Shown here one piece after another: positions 38,389-47,156 of a stretch of DNA of 64,000 bases (within the stretch, counting starts at the first letter, position 1; every line of letters starts with the position of its first letter). Both the position numbers and the translations under genes were made by a program. The notes beneath the pieces were generated by a model, which made no database searches, had not been told where the DNA came from, and saw only the letters and a program-made list of their open reading frames with translations. This DNA comes from a virus. The DNA lies in IMG/VR virus record IMGVR_UViG_3300005613_000006, positions 108,879 to 172,878 of that record; one strand, written 5' to 3'.

Positions 38389-39186
38389 TTACTGCACTAT
38401 TGGGGGTTGCGGTCGAACAGCGTTCTCGCTGGCTTCGCCTGGGGATACGCCACCGGCACCATCAGGAGTGATACCATCACCAACTGGTACGGATGGGGTA
38501 GACACGTCACGCAAGCGGTCTTCGGTGAAGAACGCATTGTATGGATGGTCTAGCCACTCATACACTGGAATGCTGGCGCTTGGGTTGTAGCCCGTAAAGT
38601 CTTCTGGCTTCAACAGGAAGTCAGGAGCCTTCGCTAGTTCCAAGTCGGCATTGAACAGTTCCACAGCCATCAAACGATAGGCTTCGCGGAACGGTTTCTT
38701 CATTTCGGTCGCGCTAACGGTCGTCCAGTCGTTTGTCCAGGTATTGGCTTCGGCCATCTGAACCAGATTGCCAAGACCATACAAGTACAACTCAATCCAA
38801 CGCTTGCACCAGCGGTTCTTCACGTCGAAGTAACGCACTGGGTAACGTCGGAACTTACGTCGAACCGGCGTAATGTGAGCGAAGTCCAATCGACTCTCAT
38901 TGTCTTCTTTCGTTCGTGCGTCGATGAAACGATTCAATCGCACAAACATGTTGTGATGCGCCTTGACACAATCAATACTTGGTGGATTGTGTACGAAGAA
39001 ATCGCGCATGTTGGACAGAGTAAGCATGTGACGGTTCACTGTCTCAAACAGTTCTGCCATAGCAGCGTTCTCTGTTTCCACGTTATCACCCAGGTTTACA
39101 ATCGCCCAGGTAATGCCCTCGTATGGGTAAGGCAAAATTGCATCATGCAATGCGATACCTGGGGCAACTACTACACTCTCAGCCAT
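38389..39186 (-). CDS. hypothetical protein
   Basis: 265 residues, largely helical, with a Pro/Gly-rich C-terminal 40 residues. Followed by the strongest terminator in the window. No family recognised; could be a structural or abundant early protein. Confidence 0.65.
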   Translation of the reverse strand: MAESVVVAPGIALHDAILPYPYEGITWAIVNLGDNVETENAAMAELFETVNRHMLTLSNMRDFFVHNPPSIDCVKAHHNMFVRLNRFIDARTKEDNESRLDFAHITPVRRKFRRYPVRYFDVKNRWCKRWIELYLYGLGNLVQMAEANTWTNDWTTVSATEMKKPFREAYRLMAVELFNADLELAKAPDFLLKPEDFTGYNPSASIPVYEWLDHPYNAFFTEDRLRDVSTPSVPVGDGITPDGAGGVSPGEASENAVRPQPPIVQ

Positions 39187-39228
39187 AACACTCTCTCCTA
39201 CTAGTAAAAAAACAGGTTAACCTTTGTC

Positions 39229-41415
39229 TTATTGTCTGCGTGGTTCACCCAAAATCTGCCGCACCAACTGAGGTACGCAGCTAAATCGTGCATCGTCTGG
39301 ATGCCTCTTTGCAACTTCATCGACTGCATTCAACACTGCTTGGGCGTCGTACAGGCGACCTGGAAATTCTGGAGGCACCGGGCCTTGACCTTGTTTAGGG
39401 TCATAATTCGCCATAACGTATGCTATTGGCATAGGCTCTATTGGCGGTGGCGGCTGTCGATAATCAGGATGCATTATTGGTGTCGGCTCTGGGGTTGGCA
39501 CCGGCACTGGCGCTGGCTCACTGGTTGGTAGTGGCGGTGGAGTTGCTTTATGTTCTGGGAATCTCTTGTTAAAGAGCCCCACCAGAATGGCCTCAACCTT
39601 CTCTGCAATGTCGCGAGCCGCGTCACCATCGAGGCCAGCCTTGTCGGATGCTCCCTCGATTACGTCTTGAACTTTGTCAATCTTGGCCTTGCCTCGACGC
39701 TTGTACCAACATCGTCCTACATAAGATAATACACCGATTCCCAGGATTCCGAGCAGTCCAGTGGCCACATTTCTATGATTTGTGACCGTTTTGGTCTTCA
39801 ATTCTAGCTTATTCTTGGCTAAAATGACCACTCTAGCCTTGTCAACAATTTCTTCCATGTCCTTGCTTTGCTTGGTCACCAGACCCTTGAATTTGTCAAC
39901 CAAGGCTCCAGATTCGGCCAATTTGCTCTGGGTCGCATTGAACTCGCCAACCAACACGTCGTATTGTTGACGGGCCTCCATAAGTTTCTTATGCGATTCG
40001 CCGTACTTGTCTTTCCACTCAAGGGAATTCTCATACTTCTTAGCCAAGTCTTCAATCTCAGCCTTCAAAAGCATCAGTACAAACGCTTGTGCCTTAACCT
40101 TTCTCAAAGCCTCGTCGCGTTCCTCAATAGTTGACTGCAATTCTGCTTCCAGATTGGGATTGGCATACGGAGGCAATGTCTCTGGTGTTGGCTCTGGGGT
40201 TGTCTCGGGTTCTGGGTCCACTGGTCCAGGGATTGGCAGTGGCGCTGGATTGTCTGGCACTGGTAACTGCGGGTCTGGTCTTGGTGGAGCCGGTGTCGGC
40301 GTCTTGTCGTCTGGCAATGGTATTGGAATTGGCGCTGGCCCTGGTATGTTGGGCTGCGGCGCGGGCGCGGGCGCGGGCGCGGGCGCTGGCCCTGGATTAA
40401 ACGGTCGAATTGGGTCGCAAGGATACGGGTTGCGTGGTCCTGGTTGACAATAGGGCCGCACAGGAACGAGTGGTCGTCTTGGTGCGTGCCTGGGAATTAT
40501 GACGCCTGGACGGGCCTGCCAGATACGGCGCAAGAACCAACACTTAATCGTGGTGCCCACTGGCACGTTAACAGAGCCGTCAAGATTCTTGAGGTAAAAT
40601 CTACCGTCCCCACCCAACACATACGCATCCAAGAATGGTCTACCATCTGGGGCACATAGTTTGTCGGCGTTTGCTGGCAAACATACGTTGCAGTTCATAA
40701 AGTTGCTTGGGATGGCGCGTGGTCGATAAGGCTTCCCGGCCATAACCGTTCTAATCACCTTAATTGGAATAACCCCACCCAAGACATACTTCTTGGACTG
40801 CTTGTTCATAGAAATACGCCAAGTGATGATGCCTCCAACCCTAGTTTGTAGTTCGCCCTGCCTGTCTCTTACGTTAATCAACACCCCACTTCCGCTCTGA
40901 CCCGGCAACACTTCTGAAATGTAGAAGCGCCAGTTCTCGGTGGCATACACGCGGCCTTTTCTTACCAGAGCATCGAGCCCCATTGGGCAAGTCCCGGTCA
41001 TAAAGAACGTGTCTCTCTTTATCTCTGCATTCTCATCTGCTAAGGGAATTATGCGAGGCTTGAAGTACCCAAGGTCTTTCTTCGGCACGGTAAGCAAAGC
41101 AAAGTCTACGTTGGTATTTGGAGTGAAACTCTTCCATACTAGCGTGGCGTTTGTGCCCTTGCTACGGTATCCGTTGCGGAAGAAGTACGTCTTGAACGCA
41201 CGGTTGTTGTTTACAACATGACCATTGGTAAATATCCAATACTTATCTGGGTCATCAGCAATACAAGTACCAGTCCCGGTAGACCACTTACCATCTGGCC
41301 TCTGGGCCGCAACTCGACAGGTTCCCTCCAAGACTTGCTCCATCGTCAATGGCTTAGCGTTTACAGCCGTAGCCACTGCAAAAATCAGGCACAAGGCCAT
41401 AAGTAAGCGTTTCAT
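39229..41415 (-). CDS. exported trypsin-like protease with Pro-rich, coiled-coil and membrane regions
   Basis: 728 residues. Signal peptide 1-20; chymotrypsin-fold domain (His in FTNGHVV, about 66; Asp in TNVDFALL; Ser in PGQSGSG, about 172); long Pro/Ala repeats (about 315-400); coiled coil (about 415-530, LEAELQSTIEERDEAL); membrane helix (VATGLLGILGIGVLSYV); Pro-rich C-terminal domain. Probably an envelope-anchored protease. Purpose in infection unknown. Confidence 0.78.
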   Translation of the reverse strand: MKRLLMALCLIFAVATAVNAKPLTMEQVLEGTCRVAAQRPDGKWSTGTGTCIADDPDKYWIFTNGHVVNNNRAFKTYFFRNGYRSKGTNATLVWKSFTPNTNVDFALLTVPKKDLGYFKPRIIPLADENAEIKRDTFFMTGTCPMGLDALVRKGRVYATENWRFYISEVLPGQSGSGVLINVRDRQGELQTRVGGIITWRISMNKQSKKYVLGGVIPIKVIRTVMAGKPYRPRAIPSNFMNCNVCLPANADKLCAPDGRPFLDAYVLGGDGRFYLKNLDGSVNVPVGTTIKCWFLRRIWQARPGVIIPRHAPRRPLVPVRPYCQPGPRNPYPCDPIRPFNPGPAPAPAPAPAPQPNIPGPAPIPIPLPDDKTPTPAPPRPDPQLPVPDNPAPLPIPGPVDPEPETTPEPTPETLPPYANPNLEAELQSTIEERDEALRKVKAQAFVLMLLKAEIEDLAKKYENSLEWKDKYGESHKKLMEARQQYDVLVGEFNATQSKLAESGALVDKFKGLVTKQSKDMEEIVDKARVVILAKNKLELKTKTVTNHRNVATGLLGILGIGVLSYVGRCWYKRRGKAKIDKVQDVIEGASDKAGLDGDAARDIAEKVEAILVGLFNKRFPEHKATPPPLPTSEPAPVPVPTPEPTPIMHPDYRQPPPPIEPMPIAYVMANYDPKQGQGPVPPEFPGRLYDAQAVLNAVDEVAKRHPDDARFSCVPQLVRQILGEPRRQ

Positions 41416-41449
41416 ATTACCACCTTTGATTTGGTTCTCTCTCTACTAT

Positions 41450-41461
41450 ATTATACACCAA
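41450..41461 (-). promoter_or_regulatory. TTTGGTGTATAAT promoter
   Basis: 35 bases upstream of the protease gene; one of the few copies of this element not serving an endonuclease. Confidence 0.6.
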
Positions 41462-41495
41462 AAAAAGTCACCATATAAGGAAGGAAATGGCAACT

Positions 41496-41777
41496 TTAGG
41501 CAAGTGGTCGGACCTGGAAGGTGTCTCGAATCATCAGAATGAAGTCTTCGTGAAGCCCTCGGGCCTCTGCTTCCAGCGATGCCATAACAGGATAGTCAGG
41601 CAAGAACATAAGAACAGCGGCTAGATTTTCAGCCGCTTCATGTTTACCACTTCTCTCAAAATCCCTGATAGCCGCTCTTATCCCTTTGATAATCTTGCGT
41701 CCATCAACACACGAACAGGCCACGGTTGTGTCTCCCTGTTTAATGTAGCCCTTGCCTCCGCAAAATGGGCAGTTCAT
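41496..41777 (-). CDS. small zinc-binding protein
   Basis: 93 residues. N-terminal CPFCGGKGYI...CSCVDG zinc knuckle, then a helical segment. Start at 41777 (MNCPF), because the longer frame runs through the tmRNA 3' end. Function unknown. Confidence 0.65.
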   Translation of the reverse strand: MNCPFCGGKGYIKQGDTTVACSCVDGRKIIKGIRAAIRDFERSGKHEAAENLAAVLMFLPDYPVMASLEAEARGLHEDFILMIRDTFQVRPLA

Positions 41778-42022
41778 AGTCTCTCTCTTTGAGGTAGGAG
41801 TCAGTGGACGGCGCGGGAATTGAACCCGCGTCCTGCGATACCTCCAAAGCAAACGTCTACGTGTGTAGTTTGTTGTTAGGCTGCACAACAAACAAAGCTG
41901 TCTCGATGGTGGATATGCCTCTTGTTTTTTTAGGCACAAGAATAAGCCGTCCCGCGCTTGCCGTTAGGCTGCGCAGGCCAGAATGCCGTTATACTCGGCA
42001 GTTAAATTTGGTAGTCGATTTT

Positions 42023-42517
42023 TTATACACGATTCGCTTTTAAGTATTGGATTGCATTTTGTAGCAGGGCAATATCGTCCTGTAAAAAACCAATCCCGCG
42101 ATTGCATTTGTTACACAACAGACCTCGTATTTGTCCAGTCTGGTGGCAATGGTCTATTGCTAGTTTGCAATCTTTACCATGTCCAACTTCAACTCCACAG
42201 ATTTGACATTGTTCACCGAATTTTGAAACAAGTTCTTCATATTGCGCAAGCGACTGAGCATCTAAGTGTATGCAATGATTACATTGATACTTGCCGTTGC
42301 TCAATAATTGTGGAAAGTTTGACAATGGTAATAGTTTGCCACAGTTTTTACATGTGGCCTTGCCGTTTTTTGTATTCTTGGTTTTCGGTTTGTGCAAACC
42401 AAGATTAACGGCTTTGTAACGCAAGGTGGTATAGTTCATGCCAAGCTGACGAGCAGCTTTTCTTAAAGACATTCCACTTTTCACCAAGTTTACAATCTGT
42501 TGTTCAACTTCGGTCAT
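42023..42517 (-). CDS. endonuclease VII-like homing nuclease inside tmRNA
   Basis: 164 residues. N-terminal helix-turn-helix (MSLRKAARQLGMNYTTLRY), zinc finger CKNCG...CNHC, then CQICGVEVGHGKDCKLAIDHCHQTGQIRGLLCNKCNRGIG, the recombination endonuclease VII motif. Start at 42517 after GGAGG. Its 3' codons include one arm of the inverted repeat. Paralog at 55588. Confidence 0.85.
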   Translation of the reverse strand: MTEVEQQIVNLVKSGMSLRKAARQLGMNYTTLRYKAVNLGLHKPKTKNTKNGKATCKNCGKLLPLSNFPQLLSNGKYQCNHCIHLDAQSLAQYEELVSKFGEQCQICGVEVGHGKDCKLAIDHCHQTGQIRGLLCNKCNRGIGFLQDDIALLQNAIQYLKANRV

Positions 42518-42535
42518 TGGTGTTTCCTCCCTATT

Positions 42536-42545
42536 ATTATACACC
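42536..42545 (-). promoter_or_regulatory. TGGTGTATAAT promoter
   Basis: 19 bases upstream of the tmRNA-resident endonuclease start. Confidence 0.55.
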
Positions 42546-42659
42546 AGAACTGACCAAAATCGACCAATGCTTAAAAGCGAATCGTGTAACCGTGGCCCTT
42601 CGACCAACCACGACACGCGGTTCACAGCATCAGCACCCAGTCGAAACCTAAATGCCGCC

Positions 42660-42992
42660 CTAAACACTGTCTAACAAAGCAGCGACTTCCTCAACTGTCG
42701 CCTCGGCTCCTGTATGTAAGATTGCGTCAACAACCTTGCCTCCATGTAGTCTAAACTCACGGAAGCCCATTTCTCGCCTAACACGACGAGCTAACGCCCG
42801 CTTCTCCAACCATGTTGGATTTTGTGCCATGAAAGATACCTCTTCTGAGGACTTACGGCAGCGGTCGCGAATCAGTGGAATCAAACCAATAGCAACTTCG
42901 GTAAGCAATAGCAAGAGCGCGGCGCTCAGTGCCACATTTTGCTCACCCGGTAGATTCAGAACTGTTCTCTCAGCAAAGTCTTCTGGTGTCAT
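42660..42992 (-). CDS. hypothetical protein with one membrane helix
   Basis: 110 residues. Hydrophobic segment at about 19-40 (VALSAALLLLLTEVAIGLIP), basic middle, helical end. Its TAG stop shares its G with the tmRNA 5' end. Confidence 0.6.
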   Translation of the reverse strand: MTPEDFAERTVLNLPGEQNVALSAALLLLLTEVAIGLIPLIRDRCRKSSEEVSFMAQNPTWLEKRALARRVRREMGFREFRLHGGKVVDAILHTGAEATVEEVAALLDSV

Positions 42993-43019
42993 TGCTCTCT
43001 CTCTTTCTTTTCTAAACAG

Positions 43020-43093
43020 TCGGAATGACAGGATTTGAACCTGCGGCCTTCCGCCCCCCAGACGGACGCGCTACCAAGCTGCGCTACATTCCG
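43020..43093 (-). tRNA. tRNA-Pro(GGG)
   Basis: 74 nt. Fully canonical: acceptor CGGAAUG/CAUUCCG, D arm GCGC/GCGC, anticodon loop CUGGGGG, T arm GCAGG/CCUGU, discriminator A. Confidence 0.94.
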
Positions 43094-43149
43094 TTATAAT
43101 CTATATGCAGACGCCCACTTACAAAGTTTGGTCTGAACCTCCTACTATT

Positions 43150-43160
43150 ATTATACACCG
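43150..43160 (-). promoter_or_regulatory. GCGGTGTATAAT promoter
   Basis: -10 element with GGTG upstream, 57 bases before tRNA-Pro(GGG), overlapping the region after the tatA stop. -35 weak. Confidence 0.5.
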
Positions 43161-43166
43161 CGACTG

Positions 43167-43364
43167 CTAATCCTTCTGGATTTCGCTGCCGATTTCCTTT
43201 ACTTCATCCTCGACTTCCTTGAACCCCTTCTTGAAGGAGGGTATCGCCTGCCCCACTGAACGGGCAACTTTTGGAAGCTGCGAGCCGAACAAGAGGACGG
43301 CCACGATGCCGATAATGACAAGTTCAAAGGGTCCAGGGGTGAAAAAAGCAAACAGACTACTCAT
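43167..43364 (-). CDS. tatA: TatA-like twin-arginine translocase subunit
   Basis: 65 residues. N-terminal membrane helix (FELVIIGIVAVLLFG, about 11-25), the FGSQLPKVARSVG hinge, and an amphipathic helix with acidic Lys-rich tail (FKKGFKEVEDEVKEI). All TatA hallmarks. No TatC in the window, so it would work with the host TatC, possibly to export the RR-leader protein at 25557. Confidence 0.9.
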   Translation of the reverse strand: MSSLFAFFTPGPFELVIIGIVAVLLFGSQLPKVARSVGQAIPSFKKGFKEVEDEVKEIGSEIQKD

Positions 43365-43962
43365 TGGATACCTCCCAATCGGGAACATAGTTCATGGACT
43401 CTTCGACGGTGACCTTTGGCACCATTTGAGTATAATCGAAGAACATCCAACGTCTTAATGTATCGCACTCTGGTGCTGTGTGTACCAAGTATAGATACGT
43501 CTTGATTTCATCCCAACTACCAAAAAGGTGGCAGTGTGGAAATGTCCCAACCAACCAGTCGGGAACTTGTTTCTTTCCTCCCTCAATATGAATCAGCGTC
43601 GGGTTCTTTAAGCGATTGCCCCAGAACGCTTCTTCATACGTACCACAGGCATGAACCTCAGGGTCAATGTTGACTATCAGGAAGTCAGACATATCCACCA
43701 TGCGAAGGTCTACAACTCGTAGTAACTTGATTTCTTTAGCAAGTGTTTCCCACTGGCCTATTTCCTTTAGGTGCCGCCTACGGTTTCTGTCCTCAATTCC
43801 CTCAAGTCCAATACTAATAGGCTTTCTGGTTGGGTCTAAAACCACAATACCCAACTTATCCAAAAAAGGTGTTATGTCTCGTCGCCATCCTACGCCGTGG
43901 TCAAGAGCCCGGTCCATTGCTCCGATGAGGTAGCAGCGCATCCCCCAAAGTCTGTGATTCAT
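43357..43962 (-). CDS. nucleoside 2-deoxyribosyltransferase-like protein
   Basis: 201 residues. CYLIGAMDRALDHGVGWRRDI, DMSDFLIVNIDPEVHACGTYEEAFWG and the following strand match the nucleoside deoxyribosyltransferase-like fold common in phages, probably acting on nucleotides. Overlaps tatA by 8 bases. Confidence 0.7.
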   Translation of the reverse strand: MNHRLWGMRCYLIGAMDRALDHGVGWRRDITPFLDKLGIVVLDPTRKPISIGLEGIEDRNRRRHLKEIGQWETLAKEIKLLRVVDLRMVDMSDFLIVNIDPEVHACGTYEEAFWGNRLKNPTLIHIEGGKKQVPDWLVGTFPHCHLFGSWDEIKTYLYLVHTAPECDTLRRWMFFDYTQMVPKVTVEESMNYVPDWEVSNE

Positions 43963-43963
43963 C

Positions 43964-44143
43964 TTACAACTCCCGAAAGGCTTTTTTCAACGCTGTCCAA
44001 AAGACGCTGAACCTACTTGGTCCTGTACATTTCCCAATTTCTTCATAAATACGCTTCGGACAGTCTGGGGTACACCCTCTGTATTGAGTGCTACAACCGC
44101 TAGCGTGAAATCTCCAAAACTTGTATGGAACACGCCACTTCAT
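43964..44143 (-). CDS. small Cys-containing protein
   Basis: 59 residues, basic and aromatic, with CSTQYRGCTPDC and a later Cys. Start overlaps the stop of the upstream gene by 4 bases and its stop is one base before the next gene. Function unknown. Confidence 0.6.
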   Translation of the reverse strand: MKWRVPYKFWRFHASGCSTQYRGCTPDCPKRIYEEIGKCTGPSRFSVFWTALKKAFREL

Positions 44144-44394
44144 ACAACGTCATCCTTTCTTTCTAAATGGGTAATTCGGTCTTCTAGCTTCTCCCACAGG
44201 GTAATAAGCTGGTTTACGGTGTCCGTACACTCTGCATATCGTCGGCGCATAAACTGTATGACCAACATCGCGTCCGTGATACGGCCCTCAAGCCGATTTA
44301 TCCGGTCTCGATAGCCCTGTAGATAGGCATGGAGTACCTCCATTTGACTATCACTGAGCATCAGGCCCAGATTTTCAAGTTCTTCTGGTCCCAT
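44140..44394 (-). CDS. helical coiled-coil protein
   Basis: 84 residues, nearly all helix (QLITLWEKLEDRITHLERK). The ATG at 44394 lies only 3 bases after the -10 of the promoter at 44398, so it would be leaderless or the real start is a later ATG. Function unknown. Confidence 0.55.
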   Translation of the reverse strand: MGPEELENLGLMLSDSQMEVLHAYLQGYRDRINRLEGRITDAMLVIQFMRRRYAECTDTVNQLITLWEKLEDRITHLERKDDVV

Positions 44395-44397
44395 TGT

Positions 44398-44425
44398 ATT
44401 ATAGCACACGAATTGAGTTTGTCAA
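44398..44425 (-). promoter_or_regulatory. sigma70-type promoter
   Basis: TTGACA, 16 bases ending GTGC, TATAAT. Serves the 43.2-44.4 kb operon (tatA etc.). Confidence 0.85.
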
Positions 44426-44430
44426 CCTCG

Positions 44431-45612
44431 TTAGTCTCTTATTCCCATCCTTCGTAGCGGAGCATATGGGATGGCTTCGCGTTTTCCGCAGAAACCTATA
44501 ACCGATTTGGGGTTAAGGTCGCCTGGCACAAGAGGAATCTCTGCCAACACATGGTTCAAATCCCAGGCTCCGGTTTTGAGATAGTAAACTACCAGATTAG
44601 TCTTCACGTTCTCCAAAATAGCAAACGAACACTCATTGGTTTTTTCTACAAGTAGGTCAACATCAATGTTGCTAACCACTTCCTCATGCCAACTCTCTAT
44701 CAATCGTCGTCGTAAATCTTCGGTTGGCAAGTCAAAGTGTATAACCTCGTCAATGCGACCAGGACGTTTGAACGCTGGGTCGAGATTTTGAATGTCTTCA
44801 TTGGTGGTGAAGATGCGAACCACCGCGCCCTTATTCTCCCCTATGCCATCGAGCGCCGATAGCAACGCGCAGGCCATGCGTCCATCGCCCCCTGCTTTGC
44901 GATTCAGGTAGGCTGTGTCAATATCATCGAAGAAAAGTACATCAGCCGAGTTAACCACGTACTGTAAACTGTCTCCAGAAAAACCTTCTTCCAAAGCCGA
45001 TGCTGACACGGTATCGTAGGTCTTGTTGTGTAATCCACACAAGCCCTTGATGTAGTTACACAACATCGTCTTACCGTTCCCAGGAGGCCCAGTAAATAAT
45101 AGCCCGCGCCCCGCCCTAACAGCATATTGCTTTAAGCGGCGGCGGTTTTGTAGGAAGCGGATTGAATTGTCCAACGCGGTCTCCAACACCCCATCTGCCA
45201 AAACGGGTTTGAGTATGTTCGCCTTGACATACTGCTGACGTGACAGTTGATGATGCTTGATTATCGCCCTGAGTTTGCCTCGCTTGTAGACCAGAAATGT
45301 GTATAGGTAGTTGTAACCCGTTGGGTCGAGCAGAGTGACTATCAAGTATTGGGCTTCGCCTGCCTGATACTTGGCCACTCCAAAAATCTTAGTCCCCTGC
45401 TTCATAATCGGCAAGTCTCCCAACTGAGTGATTGAAACACGCCGGTCGTTGTAGTTCTCTGTCCTGTTGTGTTTGTAATAGTCGGAACCCAACCAGTCAC
45501 TAGTTCGGTCGGGAGTCATAAGGATACACAAGTCTTCTTCCTTACATTCCAACTCTTGGGCAAACTGGGGTAAGTATTCATTCAGTCGTATCTTGTGTTC
45601 CATTTTGTTCAT
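44431..45612 (-). CDS. AAA+ ATPase
   Basis: 393 residues. Walker A GPPGNGKTM (about 175), Walker B VLFFDDID, and the second-region-of-homology FTTNEDIQNLDPAFKRPGRID with arginine finger. Resembles BCS1/FtsH-type AAA domains, without a protease domain. GGAG precedes the ATG. Possibly a remodelling or chaperone ATPase. Confidence 0.85.
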   Translation of the reverse strand: MNKMEHKIRLNEYLPQFAQELECKEEDLCILMTPDRTSDWLGSDYYKHNRTENYNDRRVSITQLGDLPIMKQGTKIFGVAKYQAGEAQYLIVTLLDPTGYNYLYTFLVYKRGKLRAIIKHHQLSRQQYVKANILKPVLADGVLETALDNSIRFLQNRRRLKQYAVRAGRGLLFTGPPGNGKTMLCNYIKGLCGLHNKTYDTVSASALEEGFSGDSLQYVVNSADVLFFDDIDTAYLNRKAGGDGRMACALLSALDGIGENKGAVVRIFTTNEDIQNLDPAFKRPGRIDEVIHFDLPTEDLRRRLIESWHEEVVSNIDVDLLVEKTNECSFAILENVKTNLVVYYLKTGAWDLNHVLAEIPLVPGDLNPKSVIGFCGKREAIPYAPLRRMGIRD

Positions 45613-45614
45613 GG

Positions 45615-46046
45615 TCAGTCTCCTGTTGAACCAAATCCACCTATTCCGCGTTCGGTTTCATCTAAGGAAGTGACTTCTTGGATTTGTACGATTGGCACCG
45701 GGACAACAATACCCTGTACGATTTTGTCACCGCGTTCTATGACGCGACCGTTCTGGTCGAGGTTAATCAAACACACCTTCCACTCGCCTCGATAATCACA
45801 GTCAATGACTCCCGCAATGACATGTAGACCACCAGTAACGGCCATACCGCTCCGGTCGCAAAGCAACACTCCAAACCCCGGTGTGATTGCTGTCTCAATG
45901 CCAAGTGAAATGAGTTCTCGCTTGCGCGGCCAGATTTTCTTGGTCTCGGCGGCAAAGAAGTCGATACCAAAATCGTTCTCATGCGCCTTCACTGGTAACT
46001 TACTGTGTTCCCACAGTCGTTTCACTTTCATATCTACAAGCATCAA
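45615..46046 (-). CDS. dut: dUTPase
   Basis: 143 residues, trimeric type. Motifs: DFGIDFFA, DRSGMAVTGGLHVIAGVIDCDYRGEW, and C-terminal RGIGGFGSTG. Hydrolyses dUTP to dUMP, keeping uracil out of phage DNA. Confidence 0.93.
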   Translation of the reverse strand: MMLVDMKVKRLWEHSKLPVKAHENDFGIDFFAAETKKIWPRKRELISLGIETAITPGFGVLLCDRSGMAVTGGLHVIAGVIDCDYRGEWKVCLINLDQNGRVIERGDKIVQGIVVPVPIVQIQEVTSLDETERGIGGFGSTGD

Positions 46047-46546
46047 AGACTCCTGATAAATGTTAGCGTTTCAGTAAAGTCTGCGTATTGCTTTTTCAAC
46101 CGCTTTGCTTTGTTTTCAACGCTGGCTACGTTGACATTCAACTCCCATTCTTTGATGAGATTTCTCAACTGGTCGTTAGAAAGGTAAGTACATCGCAAAC
46201 GAATTTCCCCATCATCAAACATTAGTTCAGCAGAGGCGTCACCTTCTGACCATATCTGATAGTTACCGTAGAAGTGGCCACACGAACTTACGTCAAAAAG
46301 TTTGGCGATGGCATCACACTTTGAATCGTTAAGATGAGTGTTTGCTTCAAAAGTGGTAACCATATTGGTGTGTTCTGCTAGATTCCACACCAACACCTTG
46401 AATATACCACGTTCTTTTGCTAGGGCTGCGCGTATGTTATTCCTGCGCTGTATCACCGTTGCTTGTTCGGCATAAAGTTGTTCCTGCTTCTTCTCTATGT
46501 CTATAAGTTGGATGTTCCTGAGCCCAAGTTCTTCCTCCAAGTGCAT
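46043..46546 (-). CDS. hypothetical protein
   Basis: 167 residues, mostly helical with a central strand-rich part. Start at 46546 (MHLEEELGL) fits directly after the stop of the GP88-like gene. Overlaps dut by 4 bases. No family recognised. Confidence 0.6.
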   Translation of the reverse strand: MHLEEELGLRNIQLIDIEKKQEQLYAEQATVIQRRNNIRAALAKERGIFKVLVWNLAEHTNMVTTFEANTHLNDSKCDAIAKLFDVSSCGHFYGNYQIWSEGDASAELMFDDGEIRLRCTYLSNDQLRNLIKEWELNVNVASVENKAKRLKKQYADFTETLTFIRSL

Positions 46547-46547
46547 G

Positions 46548-47144
46548 TCAAAACTCCTCAAAGATTTCGTCTTTGTCCATTTCTTCCCAACATCTATGTC
46601 CACACACTTCACAGTTGTCAGGACACATGATATGCTTCCGGCGCTTGTCTACTTTGACGCCAGCCGAGGCTACTCGCAGCCGCGTTCGCGGCCTGGGTAT
46701 CGACGGGTCGATAGATTCGCGGATACTGACGTTGGGTAGCCCGTTGAGTCGATATAAGGCCCCTACGAGGTCCACACTGCGCGTTGTGGTGCGGAATAGG
46801 ACTTCGGGGCAGGCTCGCGCGATTCTAAACCACTTGTTGACGTATGGCTCAGAGTAGAAGTCCCCGCTCACATGAATACGAAAGTAGCGAACGCCACTCT
46901 TCTTGATTTCAGCTATCATGCGGGTTTCAAAGTCGCTTTGCTTGCTTGCCTCGTACCGGCGCTCGAAAGATGCTACGACATTGGGCCACGTTAGCCGCCC
47001 ACGTAACGCATAGCAGCGAGGCTTACCAGCTTTGCCCTTCAAACACCACTTGGACGGCCTACAAGTCTTGACTGGCGGCAGACTAAACGTAGCGACGTTC
47101 GGCCCCATTTTCTGGTTGCCGATTCCAATGAGTTTGTTTGACAT
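46548..47144 (-). CDS. GP88-like phage protein
   Basis: 198 residues. ATFSLPPVKTCRPSKWCLKGKAGKPRCYALRG and the later CPDNCEVCGHRCW are typical of the phage Gene product 88 family (several conserved Cys, possibly a metal cluster). Function unknown. Confidence 0.72.
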   Translation of the reverse strand: MSNKLIGIGNQKMGPNVATFSLPPVKTCRPSKWCLKGKAGKPRCYALRGRLTWPNVVASFERRYEASKQSDFETRMIAEIKKSGVRYFRIHVSGDFYSEPYVNKWFRIARACPEVLFRTTTRSVDLVGALYRLNGLPNVSIRESIDPSIPRPRTRLRVASAGVKVDKRRKHIMCPDNCEVCGHRCWEEMDKDEIFEEF

Positions 47145-47156
47145 GACTTCCTCTCA

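Larger units (their letters stand above)
41805..42660 (-). ncRNA. ssrA: tmRNA, interrupted by an endonuclease gene
   Basis: 5' end GGGCGGC...GGTTTCGACTGGG (42660 down) is the tmRNA signature; 3' end ...GGACGCGGGTTCAATTCCCGC GCCGTCC A closes the acceptor with G3-U70 for Ala charging. A tag frame AEYNGILACAA-stop lies near 41990. Between the 5' part (to about 42560) and the tag, the endonuclease gene 42023-42517 is inserted, flanked by the 18-base inverted repeat ACACGATTCGCTTTTAAG. Without the insert the RNA would be of ordinary tmRNA size. Its first G is the last base of the upstream TAG stop. Confidence 0.85.

Noticed and set aside
41805-41955. A 150-nt tRNA-like RNA formed only by the tmRNA 3' part (GGACGGC near 41951 pairing with GCCGTCC)
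   Set aside because: GGGCGGC at 42660 pairs equally well, keeps G3-U70 and carries the tmRNA 5' signature, so the longer interrupted tmRNA explains more.
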